DNA from: Chamaesiphon minutus PCC 6605
Lineage (GTDB): Bacteria; Cyanobacteriota; Cyanobacteriia; Cyanobacteriales; Chamaesiphonaceae
DNA: 64,000 nucleotides
Direction of reading: 5' to 3'
Assembly: GCF_000317145.1 (NCBI RefSeq)
Contig: NC_019697.1
Span: 6,189,889 to 6,253,888 of the forward strand
Shown: positions 25,393 to 33,570 of the stretch, in pieces
How the letters are laid out: every line of letters starts with the position of its first letter
How positions within the stretch are numbered: position 1 is the first letter of the stretch
The notes under the pieces: generated by a model
Seen by the model: only the letters and a program-made list of their open reading frames with translations
Told to the model about the DNA's origin: nothing
Databases searched by the model: none
Translations under genes and position numbers: made by a program

Positions 25393-25860
25393 TTAAGATA
25401 GATTGGCGATGGCACGATCGAGCGAGCGAGAAAACTGTTCGCGATCGCGCTGCGAAACACCTTCCCACGTCTGTGCGTGCAAGTCAGCGGTGATTTGTGG
25501 GAGTACTTGCTCTAGCTCCATTCCCACATCCGTCAACCAAATCCTACAGATCCGCCGATCGAGCGGATCGCGTTCTCTCCGCACGAAACCCCGTTCTTCC
25601 ATCCGATCTAATACGCCAGTCAAGGTACCGCCAACTTGTTGCAATTTTTCGCCAATCGCCGAAGTTGGTAAGCCATCTTCTTGCCACAAACAACACAGCA
25701 CCAACCAGTGAAACGGCGTCAATCCAAACGGTTCCAATCGATCGCTAAACTGACGATACAGCAACTGCGATAGTAATTTGATCCGGTACCCAGTGCTATA
25801 TGGTGCCCGAAATTCTTGCCCAGATGTAGACGATACCGACTCGATCGATTTAGGTTTCAT
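25393..25860 (-). CDS. MarR-family transcriptional regulator
   Basis: This 155-residue winged-helix protein has the MarR core: TPFHWLVLCCLWQEDGLPTSAIGEKLQQVGGTLTGVLDRMEERGFV (wHTH), then the wing RRERDPLDRRICRIWLT. It most likely represses the downstream efflux genes and responds to their substrate. That follows the family and the gene order; I could not pick out a convincing operator palindrome. Confidence 0.9.
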   Translation of the reverse strand: MKPKSIESVSSTSGQEFRAPYSTGYRIKLLSQLLYRQFSDRLEPFGLTPFHWLVLCCLWQEDGLPTSAIGEKLQQVGGTLTGVLDRMEERGFVRRERDPLDRRICRIWLTDVGMELEQVLPQITADLHAQTWEGVSQRDREQFSRSLDRAIANLS

Positions 25861-26342
25861 AGGGCTAATTACTTAGCGTGCGTACTATTATGTTTGCATA
25901 AATTAGGAATGATGTCAAGCTCGGACGGCGATCGGTATGATGTACGAATACATACACATTAAGCGAGCGATCGCACTTACCTAAATTGGAAATATTAGTG
26001 AAAATTATTTAGCAGTTTGAGTATTATGAAAATTCTTATCTAGTTTTTGTAAAGCACGTACTAAATTAGACATGCGCATTAATTAAAGATAGACATTAGA
26101 CCTATCAAAGGATTGAGAATTAAGAGTCGATTATCTATACTAAATTGACATGCCTTCGAGTTTGTCCCCAACCGAATATATTATCGTTGCGATTGTTAAA
26201 AACATCGAGATCGACAACAAACAACGCTTGACATTTACATGATAAGAGTATAATTTTAGAGTGCCGATCGTAGAGTAAATACCCGGTCGGTAATTTTCAC
26301 AAAACCACCCCGTTTTCTCTTCTCAGGTAGATTACTAAAAAA
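25861..26342. other. intergenic, 482 bp, between divergent MarR and PEP-CTERM genes
   Basis: This AT-richer stretch contains the promoters of both flanking genes. I see no coding frame of interest, no repeat family member and no clear terminator. Confidence 0.45.
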
Positions 26343-27143
26343 ATGAAAAATATCTTGTCGATCGGCAGCATCGCTGTAACTTCGCTTGCGCTGAATTTGA
26401 TTCCAGTTGGGCAGGCACAAGCAGTAACTCTCCAAAATGGCGGCTTTATTCCCAGCGGAATCTCGCAATCAGCTTATTTAGGTAATACTCCTACTAATGG
26501 TCGGACAGTTGTCACTATTCCTGGTTGGACTTTTGCCCCCGCTCCGCCAAACAGTGGTAATAATGGTTATAACTTTATCGTGCCAGATGGTACTGCGTTT
26601 AAGACCAACATGGCCGCACTGGGCAACGCCCCCTATGGTGGCTTGAGTCTTTATGGTGGGAGCAGCCAGACCGTCAACAGTGTCGATGGTTCTGGATGGT
26701 TTATCGCCGCAGATGGGGCTTTCGAGGAAGGTTCTATCAGTCAGCAGTTGAACGATTTGACGCCAGGTAATCGCTACGACGTAAATTTTTGGCAAGCAGC
26801 CGGACAGCAATCTGGTTTTGAGGGAGATACCACAGATCGCTGGCGGGTAAGTTTGGATGGAGTCAGTCAGCTATCAGCTTTAATCGAATTGCCTAGTAAA
26901 GCGAATGTTACTCCTTGGCAGCGACAAACATTGACATTCACAGCAACTAGTTCGAGTCAAGTACTGAGTTTCTTGGCTGTAGGCACTCCAACTGGATTGC
27001 CGCCCTTTTCATTATTGTCTGGCGTCTCAGTTACTGCTGCCGTCCCCGAACCTTTGACCATTGTCGGCACTCTAGTTGGTTTGGGTTTTGGTGCTGGTCT
27101 AAGATCGAAGCTAACTAAGAAGAAGTTAGCAGAAAATGAGTAA
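26343..27143 (+). CDS. PEP-CTERM exported protein
   Basis: The 266 residues begin with a signal peptide (MKNILSIGSIAVTSLALNL, cleavage after GQAQA). A galactose-binding-like beta-sandwich resembling DUF642 or choice-of-anchor proteins follows (LQNGGFIP, IPGWTFAPAP, YDVNFWQAAGQQ). The protein ends with AVPEPLTIVGTLVGLGFG and basic LRSKLTKKK, a PEP-CTERM sorting signal. It is probably surface- or matrix-associated. Its signal peptide and tail resemble those of the repeat-disrupted PEP-CTERM gene at 6305. Confidence 0.85.
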   Translation: MKNILSIGSIAVTSLALNLIPVGQAQAVTLQNGGFIPSGISQSAYLGNTPTNGRTVVTIPGWTFAPAPPNSGNNGYNFIVPDGTAFKTNMAALGNAPYGGLSLYGGSSQTVNSVDGSGWFIAADGAFEEGSISQQLNDLTPGNRYDVNFWQAAGQQSGFEGDTTDRWRVSLDGVSQLSALIELPSKANVTPWQRQTLTFTATSSSQVLSFLAVGTPTGLPPFSLLSGVSVTAAVPEPLTIVGTLVGLGFGAGLRSKLTKKKLAENE

Positions 27144-27226
27144 TCGCGACTAGTGATTTTCTAATGCGATCGCTCGCTAGAGTCGATACATACTTAGGTT
27201 ATTACTCGATCGACTGAAGTGAGAAT

Positions 27227-27691
27227 TTATAGCTCATAGGTACCGATCGAGCGGGCTTGTTCGATGATATGGGGCGCGATCCGATCGAGTAACCGTTCGC
27301 GATCGAGTCCGGGTGCTAAATCGAGAGCTGTATCCAAAGTATACAGCCAGAAATAGTAATGATGCAACCCATGCCCTGGTGGTGGTGCGGGGCCAGTATA
27401 ACCGATACTCTCTATACTATTGATGCCTTCGGTAAATCGGCTACCACCACCTTCGCCGATCGCGTTAACATCTGGTGGGATGCCATATACCAGCCAATGG
27501 GTGAAGCCTCTAGCTAGAGGTGCATCTGGGTCGTAACAAATCAGCACTAATTGCTGAGTATTAGTCGGGACGCCCGTCCAAGCAATTGGTGGCGAAATAT
27601 TTTCACCTTTAGATGTATATCGATCGGGTATTCTAGTTAGCGGTTCAAAAGCAGGACTACTAATTCGGAGGTCTTTGATGTTTAATTTCAT
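27227..27691 (-). CDS. YbhB/YbcL-family Raf-kinase-inhibitor-like (PEBP) protein
   Basis: From the ATG at 27691 the protein has 154 residues: MKLNIKDLRISSPAFEPLTRIPDRYTSKGENISPPIAW, then DPDAPLARGFTHWLVYGIPP and PGHGLHHYYFWLYTLD, all signatures of bacterial PEBP proteins. A ligand pocket with the DPDAP and HHYYF elements is intact. The biological role is poorly known. An upstream in-frame start at 27754 runs through heptamer repeats and is unlikely. Confidence 0.92.
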   Translation of the reverse strand: MKLNIKDLRISSPAFEPLTRIPDRYTSKGENISPPIAWTGVPTNTQQLVLICYDPDAPLARGFTHWLVYGIPPDVNAIGEGGGSRFTEGINSIESIGYTGPAPPPGHGLHHYYFWLYTLDTALDLAPGLDRERLLDRIAPHIIEQARSIGTYEL

Positions 27692-27781
27692 GGTGGATCG
27701 TGGGTAGTGGCTAGTCAATCGTGGATAGTGAATAGTCGATAAGCCGCAATCCACAATCCAAAATTCACAATCAGATCGTCG

Positions 27782-28975
27782 CTATTTTGTTTCGGGCATG
27801 GCGAACCACAGCCAGAGCGCGCCGATAGCAGCGATCGCGGAGAGGGTAAAGAAGGCGATCGAAAATCCGGCGGTGCTAGCCAACCACCCGACAGCTAAGT
27901 TACTCAAAGCTGCACCCAGTCCGATCGTCGTATAGATGCCGCCTTGGGCGAGATTGAAGCGTCCCGTACCCTGAGTGAGATCGGCGACCACTATCACGAT
28001 CGTGACGGCAAAGATCCCCGAACTTAGACCATCGAGGGTTTGCACCCAGACGACAAACCAGGGGTCGGTATTAAGAGCATACAGAAAAGCCCGTAGCGTC
28101 GTGGCGGCAAAAGCCAGTAATAACAAGGGCTTGCGACCCCAGATATCAGCAGCCTTACCAGCCCAAGCCGCCACTGGAATCGTGGTGAATTGGGCGACAG
28201 CAATGCTAGCAGAGATAAACCCAGACGGCGTAGCAGCTTGTTGTCCGCCCGTGAGTTTTTGACTCAGCAGGGGCAGCAGAGCCGCATTAGCCATATAAAA
28301 TAAGAACACCGCCAAACTGAATACCTGTAACGGGCAATCGTGCAGTAAATCTTTGCCAGTAGTCTGTGAGTGACCGGAACGAGCCGTCGTATGATTAATA
28401 TCGCGATCGCGAATCTGAAACACCAGCACGATCGTCGCGATACACAGCAATATCAATAGATAAAAGATCCATGCCAGTCCGGTAATTTGCGCCAGAATGC
28501 CAGCGACTACCGCAGTGACCGCATTTCCCGATCGATTGAAGGCTTCATTGCGCCCCACCCGTTGGTTCAATCCCTTTTGGCCGACTAATCCCAGCGAGAT
28601 TGCCTCAATTGCGGGAATCACCGTCACCGCAGCCACGCCGATGCCCACTTGCGCCGCTAGCACCGCCGGAAACGCGCTGAAATTAATTATTAGCAAGTAG
28701 CTAATGGCAATTACCGCACTGGCGATCGCAATTAGTAACCGCTTATGCTTGGTGGCATCGACGACCGCCCCAATCGGCGTTTGGGCGAGGATGCCAGCCA
28801 GATTGCCGATCGCCAGCGCGATGCCAACTTGCGCTGGATCGAGCTGTCGTTCGGCGGTGAGGAAAATTGCCAGGTAAGGTTCAAAGACATCCCGCACGTC
28901 ACCCAGGGTCAGATTGAGGCGATCGAGTGCTTGCAAGCTGCGTCGAGGTGATGGTGCGGAAGTTTTGGTCGGCAC
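27782..28975 (-). CDS. MFS transporter
   Basis: The 397 residues form 12 predicted membrane helices. It begins LTLGDVRDVFEPYLAIFL and has GILAQTPIGAVVDATKHKRLLI (motif A), AWAGKAADIWGRKPLLLL (motif A of the second half) and LDGLSSGIFAVTIVIVVADLT. The start appears to be GTG at 28975. The substrate is unknown. It is a separate gene from the EmrAB-like cluster. Confidence 0.88.
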   Translation of the reverse strand: MPTKTSAPSPRRSLQALDRLNLTLGDVRDVFEPYLAIFLTAERQLDPAQVGIALAIGNLAGILAQTPIGAVVDATKHKRLLIAIASAVIAISYLLIINFSAFPAVLAAQVGIGVAAVTVIPAIEAISLGLVGQKGLNQRVGRNEAFNRSGNAVTAVVAGILAQITGLAWIFYLLILLCIATIVLVFQIRDRDINHTTARSGHSQTTGKDLLHDCPLQVFSLAVFLFYMANAALLPLLSQKLTGGQQAATPSGFISASIAVAQFTTIPVAAWAGKAADIWGRKPLLLLAFAATTLRAFLYALNTDPWFVVWVQTLDGLSSGIFAVTIVIVVADLTQGTGRFNLAQGGIYTTIGLGAALSNLAVGWLASTAGFSIAFFTLSAIAAIGALWLWFAMPETK

Positions 28976-28999
28976 AGACGGGTGGGTGAATGGGTCTAA

Positions 29000-29521
29000 T
29001 TAGCGTGGGTTAGGAGTAGTTTGTGCTGGATCGGCTGTTTGGGTGGGACTAGTGGTGCGGGTGTCGCTGTCTGTTTTGGTCGGATTATTGGGCGTGGTAT
29101 TAGTCGATCGCGTTGGTGTAGTCGAGCGGTTAGGATTGATAGTCTGAGTGGGGCTATTCGAGCGGGTGCGACTGTTGGTTTTGGTGGGATTATTTCTTCT
29201 GGTAGGTTTAGTCGATCGCGTCGGATTAGTGGTTGGCGTTGGACTCGCAGTTTGGGTGGGGCTAGTAGTGCGGGTATCGCTATCCGTTTTGGTCGGATTA
29301 TTTGGTGTTGTATTAGTCGAGCGCGTAGGCGTGACGGGCGTCTGCGGGCTGCTACTGGGTTTGGTCGGACTATTGGGTGTCGTTGGGCTAATCGGCGGCA
29401 ACTGACTATCGGGTGTTGACGGGCTATTTTGAGCCGTAGCGGGCAAGACCGCCCCTAGATTTACCATTCCCAAAATGCAGGCGGTAGCTAAGAAAAGTTG
29501 ACGAGAAAGAATGGATTTCAT
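29000..29521 (-). CDS. exported Thr/Pro/Asn-rich repetitive protein
   Basis: The ATG at 29521 gives 173 residues. A signal peptide (MKSILSRQLFLATACILGMV, cleavage near PATAQ) is followed by a low-complexity domain built from NPTKT, TRSTN and SPTQT units. A block of about 26 residues beginning TRSTNTTPNNPTKTDSD occurs twice. It is probably an extracellular or wall-spanning stalk, possibly O-glycosylated; this is inference from composition. No folded domain is visible. Confidence 0.7.
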   Translation of the reverse strand: MKSILSRQLFLATACILGMVNLGAVLPATAQNSPSTPDSQLPPISPTTPNSPTKPSSSPQTPVTPTRSTNTTPNNPTKTDSDTRTTSPTQTASPTPTTNPTRSTKPTRRNNPTKTNSRTRSNSPTQTINPNRSTTPTRSTNTTPNNPTKTDSDTRTTSPTQTADPAQTTPNPR

Positions 29522-29868
29522 GCTCAATAAATAGTTAAGTTTGAATGCGTCAAGACGATCGCGATCGTCAAGAACGCGATCGCCGATGGAAGTAACAGCG
29601 GGATTAAATAATCGCGCTAAAATTAGTTGTTACCTCGGATATTTCCGGCGATATGCCTGGTGGCATTCGATCCAATTGGCTTTGGCCGATTGGTATTTGT
29701 TGCGAGGTTTGTCTGGGTAAGCTGATGCTAACCACTTTATTTTTGTAGTGTTCGAGAGTCCAAAAAAGAACTCTTTTGGCTATCTATATTCAGGATATTC
29801 ATGTTGAGAATCGATGATATCGGTCTAAAGATAGAAATTGAATTTGTAGAGGTTTAACTCAGCTACAA
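29522..29868. other. intergenic, 347 bp
   Basis: It contains two GCGATCG-type HIP1 words near the left end and a weak hairpin (CCAAAA...TCTTTTGG) near 29760-29780. I see no gene. Confidence 0.45.
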
Positions 29869-31017
29869 TTAGTTATTACCAGCCGGATCGGCAGCATTAA
29901 TTAGTTCGGCTTTTTGCTGCTGTGGGGGTCGCTCGATAATTTGTGCTGCACTGGGACGACGGTCTCGTTGGGGAAGGTTGAGTGTAATAAAACCGCCCGT
30001 GGCGATCGAATCATACAAAGCGCGAATAATTCGCACGTCCATCAAACCTTCGGCTCCCGATGGCTCTGGTTCGCGATCGTGGATAATGCAATCGGAAAAA
30101 TAGACAAATTCAGCCGCTACCTGATCGCTAGATCCAAAAGTGTGAGTTTCGGTATCGGCTTCGATGGTAATCTTATGCTCGATTTCACCGCAGGAGGCAT
30201 AGGCTGGCTTAACGTACAAGTCGCCAATCGTCCCGATGACTTGATAGGTAGATACCTTTGCCGCACCAAAACTACAGACAAAAGTTGCCAGCCGATCGCC
30301 AGGAAAGCGCATAATTGCACTAGTCATTTCCGGTACTTCGGCAAAGCGTTCTTCGCCATTATTGGCACTAGTGGCAAAAACTTCGATCGGCTCGGATTGA
30401 AATAGGTATCGTGAGGCATTGATGCAATAGATCCCGATATCTTCAATCGTCCCGCCACCCAGTGTGGCGGAGAGTCGGCTATTGCCGCCTTCGGTTTGTT
30501 GACAAAATACCGAGTTAAAAATCCGAGGTTCGCCAATTTTACCCGATCGAATTACTTCGATCGCGTGCATATTAGCTGGCTCGAAATGCAGGCGGTAAGC
30601 AATCATTAATTTGACATTATTGTCTTGAGCCGCTGCGATCGCCCGTTCGCACTCTTCCACACTCACAGCCATCGGCTTCTCGCACAGTATGTGGATGCCC
30701 GCTTGAGCCGCTCTGACGATATAATCGCAATGTAGATGATTGGGCAAAGCAATGTAGACAGCATCAATGTTGCCACTAGCTAGCAACCGATCGTACTCAT
30801 CGTAACTATATGTATGTTCGATCCCATATTTTTTGGCAATTTCGCTTCGCTTAGTCGGATCGTCAGAAACGATCGCTACTAGCTCGGAGTTTTCGGCGTG
30901 CTCGAAAGCGGGTAATGCTGCCGCCTGTGCGTACCAGCCTAGACCTACCACAGCATAGCGGATCTTTGGCTGGGAAGTTGAAGCAGATGGGTTCGATCGA
31001 ACTGAAGCATTTATCAT
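29869..31017 (-). CDS. Gfo/Idh/MocA-family oxidoreductase
   Basis: From the ATG at 31017, which has a strong GAGGAGG, the protein has 382 residues. The Rossmann start IRYAVVGLGWYAQAAALPAF, the catalytic-type ILCEKPMAVSVEEC, and the C-terminal GGGTIEDIGIYCINASRYLF are typical. Members oxidise sugars or sugar nucleotides with NAD(P); the substrate is unknown. An upstream in-frame start at 31053 is less likely. The preceding small gene ends 28 bp upstream, so the two probably share a transcript. Confidence 0.93.
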   Translation of the reverse strand: MINASVRSNPSASTSQPKIRYAVVGLGWYAQAAALPAFEHAENSELVAIVSDDPTKRSEIAKKYGIEHTYSYDEYDRLLASGNIDAVYIALPNHLHCDYIVRAAQAGIHILCEKPMAVSVEECERAIAAAQDNNVKLMIAYRLHFEPANMHAIEVIRSGKIGEPRIFNSVFCQQTEGGNSRLSATLGGGTIEDIGIYCINASRYLFQSEPIEVFATSANNGEERFAEVPEMTSAIMRFPGDRLATFVCSFGAAKVSTYQVIGTIGDLYVKPAYASCGEIEHKITIEADTETHTFGSSDQVAAEFVYFSDCIIHDREPEPSGAEGLMDVRIIRALYDSIATGGFITLNLPQRDRRPSAAQIIERPPQQQKAELINAADPAGNN

Positions 31018-31045
31018 GTTGTCCCTCCTCGTGCTGCTAATGGAA

Positions 31046-31348
31046 TTAACCAAATTGTGGATCTGGGGTAGAGCCGCTGCCTGGGAGAGTAGCTAGATTC
31101 ATCCAACTGCTCGCAGGTCGTTCCAGCGATTGGCGAGCCTGCTCGGTCGATATTATCGTCCATCCAGCTTGTAAAAGTTTCTGACATGTTGCCCAACCCT
31201 TGGTGCCGTTGGGAATTTGATAGTCTGGTACGCATAAATGGGGAAAAGCTGTGTGGGGTTTCCAGGGATGGTAAGATTCGAGCCGTAGATGAAGAGACAG
31301 TTGGCCATTAGAGCCAAGCTTGGAAATCCAACAAATTTGTCCAGCCAT
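31046..31348 (-). CDS. conserved-looking small hypothetical protein
   Basis: The 100 residues (GQICWISKLGSNGQLSLHL, ESYHPWKPHTAFPHLCVPDYQ, LLQAGWTIISTEQARQSL) look like a genuine folded protein. They follow an excellent AGGAGG 8 bases before the ATG. I recognise no named domain. It sits directly upstream of the Gfo/Idh/MocA gene on the same strand, which suggests a joint transcript. Confidence 0.65.
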   Translation of the reverse strand: MAGQICWISKLGSNGQLSLHLRLESYHPWKPHTAFPHLCVPDYQIPNGTKGWATCQKLLQAGWTIISTEQARQSLERPASSWMNLATLPGSGSTPDPQFG

Positions 31349-31987
31349 TTAAGTGTCCTCCTAATTTTCAATAGAGCTTCTATCGATCGGCGATGTCGCT
31401 GGCCTGTCGAGCGGTTAAAAATCGCTCGATTGCCAAAAGTCAAGTGTTTTTTTACATGACTTATATTTCTAAAGCTACTTAAAAAAAAATTAAAACAGCT
31501 CTGTCAAAGGTAAGAGCTTGTTAAATAGAAATAAATCTCTAATCATCCGAGCGAATTAACTGGCGATCTCCATTGGCAGTCAATCATCGAGTAAATAAAA
31601 CCGCTCGGATCGTAAAAATTTCCGGCCTACTCGATCGACAATTCACAATTTAATTTCTTTAGTACATGTATCATTTGGTAGAGTAATGCCATCGATCCGA
31701 ATTAGGGGATCGCTAAAATGTATTCGATCGAGCGATCTGCCACTGATGCTTAAATAGAAACTATCAATTTGCTCTAAACTTTTTTCAGTCAGATTTAAAC
31801 AAAAGCTGGAATAAATGAACTTAGCAAACAGCAAATCTAGCGATCGTCGGTTGCTGGTAGAGAATGGCCAAATTGCTACAAGACAACACAATATTTCTGC
31901 ACTCACAAAAATCAGGGGTAGCAGGCGTAAGGTTCAATTTCTCGACCCTCATCCGCTGCTCCCCCCTCTCCTCAAAATAGTAGACTA
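31349..31987. other. gene-poor stretch, about 640 bp
   Basis: It is AT-rich with a poly-A tract near 31484-31492 and scattered CGATCG words. A minus-strand 87-codon frame (31643-31906) has no Shine-Dalgarno and no recognisable similarity, so I left it out. It could be decaying coding sequence. Confidence 0.4.
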
Positions 31988-32323
31988 CTAGCGATCCTGC
32001 AAAGGATCGTGACCCCAATTCATTAACGAAAACCGCCACCGCGTATCCTCGACATTCCCTTGCGGACGCTGCGCCGAATGCCGCCGCACATAACTGACTA
32101 CCTTCCGCATGTGGGCAATTTCTTCCTCGCTGTATTCGGACTCATCCCGCTCCAACAACTTTACAATCTGTCGCCCAGATTTATGTCCGGTCGATTCGTC
32201 TCCATCGTTCTTCTGTCCCACCTCTTGCGAATCCTCAGTCTTCAACCAGCGCGATAACTGCTGCGGACTCATATTCACTACTTGGTGAAAATCCTCAATA
32301 ATTGACTTGCGATCTTCAGCCAC
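31988..32323 (-). CDS. DUF3140-family protein
   Basis: The 111 residues (SIIEDFHQVVNMSPQQLSRWL, GHKSGRQIVKLLERDESEYSEEEIAHMRKVVSYVRRHSAQRP, RWRFSLMNWGHDP) match DUF3140, a small helical family often adjacent to DUF2945. It begins 3 bp after the DUF2945 gene. Its function is unknown; SPQQLSRWL and RRHSAQRP suggest nucleic-acid contact, which is inference. Confidence 0.85.
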   Translation of the reverse strand: MAEDRKSIIEDFHQVVNMSPQQLSRWLKTEDSQEVGQKNDGDESTGHKSGRQIVKLLERDESEYSEEEIAHMRKVVSYVRRHSAQRPQGNVEDTRWRFSLMNWGHDPLQDR

Positions 32324-32326
32324 AAA

Positions 32327-32542
32327 TTAGTCCTCCCGCTCACTCAACGATTCGGGTTTATGAGCTGCCTCTTTACCTGTTTTGTTGCTTTTTACTAAAT
32401 ACTGAGGATCTTCTTTTGAAGCATCGACATGATGCTTTTTAATAGCTGTCGGCTCGGTCAATTTTTTCTCGACAGTACCTTCGATCGTGCCCTGAGAACT
32501 TTCCCATTGCACCTTGTCACCTTTGCTAAACTCAGTTGACAC
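32327..32542 (-). CDS. DUF2945 (HVA1 TUDOR-like) protein
   Basis: This 71-residue protein has the SH3/TUDOR-like pattern FSKGDKVQWESSQGTIEGTVEKKL, then DPQYLVKSNKTGKEAAHKPESL. It matches DUF2945 (hypervirulence-associated TUDOR domain), commonly paired with DUF3140 as here. It is small and soluble, and its biochemical role is unknown. Confidence 0.88.
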   Translation of the reverse strand: MSTEFSKGDKVQWESSQGTIEGTVEKKLTEPTAIKKHHVDASKEDPQYLVKSNKTGKEAAHKPESLSERED

Positions 32543-33570
32543 GATTTACTTTACTCCAGGAATTTTTGTAGGTATAGTCAATTAAATACTATCAATAATT
32601 GCAATTAGCAACATCTATCTTTGTTGGTATTTATACCTCCTCTGTGCCGCCTAAAACCTAAAATCTCAAGCCTAAAACCTTCCCTCTTAATTACCCAAAA
32701 TCCATCCAAAGATAGAGCGGCCAAAACCCGTCGCTCGGAGATCTAAAGAAGCATCCACACAGTTTTAATCGCGGAGAAACTGGCATCTATCCACTACTTT
32801 GCATTGGCTTCGGACTACGATGGAACTCCAGATCCAGACGGGATAGGGGAGAGTGGACGCAAGCAACCTTTGGCTATCTATTACCTATTAACCATTGCCC
32901 ATTACCCATTCACCCCTTGTCTGTCTAAAGACAGACAAAAAAAGCTCATCCGACCGACTATCATCCAATGGGTAGATAAGTAAATTTGGATTAAGATCGT
33001 AACAGCTACGCTACAGGATCGACGATCGACAGCATTCGATCCTCAATTTAACCTGAGTTCGGGTTAAAGATGTTTGCTGTGCTCCAGCACCGCCTCCGAT
33101 TGTGTCCGATCTCGCTCGCTCTGCGGAGGAAACCTCCGCAGAGCGAGCCGCAAATCGGGAGTTTGCATCACAAGCCGAGACTTCCAGTCTCTAGGCAACT
33201 CTTAACCTGTTGGCGTAGCCTCTTTGCTAGCAGAAACTGACGTTAATTTAGATATTCACTCGCGATCGTTACGCAGATAAATTCGATCGGATCGATCGAG
33301 CTTAATTAGTTGATAGTTGATAGTTGATAGTTGATAGCGAAGTTTTTAGGATGGGGATTTAAACCCCACCCTAAAAACAATCCGCCTAAAGGTGGGGGAT
33401 TTAGACCCCTGTTATCTGTTAAATCCTCTCAGAATGAGGGCTAGCTCTGACTTTTCCGGCGTCGCTAATCCAAGATCCAGTCTGCTGTGTTCGCACTTGC
33501 AATACAGTTATCTCTCAACTCCCCGCTCCCCGCCTAATTGTCCGGTAGAAAACTTCACGGAGTAAAACTT
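32543..33570. other. long intergenic region (1.0 kb) rich in repeats
   Basis: No gene is recognised. It holds CCTAAAA heptamers (about 32650-32685), CCCATTA-type heptamers (about 32885-32915), a GTCTGTC/GACAGAC hairpin (about 32919-32939), the 16-bp-armed hairpin at 33114-33148, a GTTGGCGTAGCC repeat (33213-33224), TTGATAG heptamers (about 33309-33336) and an imperfect palindrome centred on TTTAAA (about 33342-33377). Confidence 0.6.
33114..33148. repeat. strong hairpin related to the D repeat (tail lost)
   Basis: Arms 33114-33129 and 33133-33148 are 16 perfect pairs with an AAA loop. On the minus strand it begins GCGGCTCGC and has an inner GGAGG-TTT-CCTCC like copy D1, but the ACAAGACAGCGG tail is absent. 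Confidence 0.7.

Noticed and set aside
25251-25493. Plus-strand 80-codon frame antisense to marR
   Set aside because: It overlaps the conserved MarR C-terminus on the other strand and has no start signal.
29021-29419. Gly/Arg-rich plus-strand frame
   Set aside because: Shadow of the repetitive Thr/Pro-rich gene on the opposite strand.
31643-31906. Minus-strand 87-codon frame
   Set aside because: No ribosome binding site and no recognisable similarity; AT-rich spacer. Kept only as a remark in the intergenic entry.
32919-32946. GTCTGTC/GACAGAC hairpin next to an A run as a terminator
   Set aside because: The A run is on the wrong side for either transcription direction to give a stem followed by U residues, and no gene ends here.
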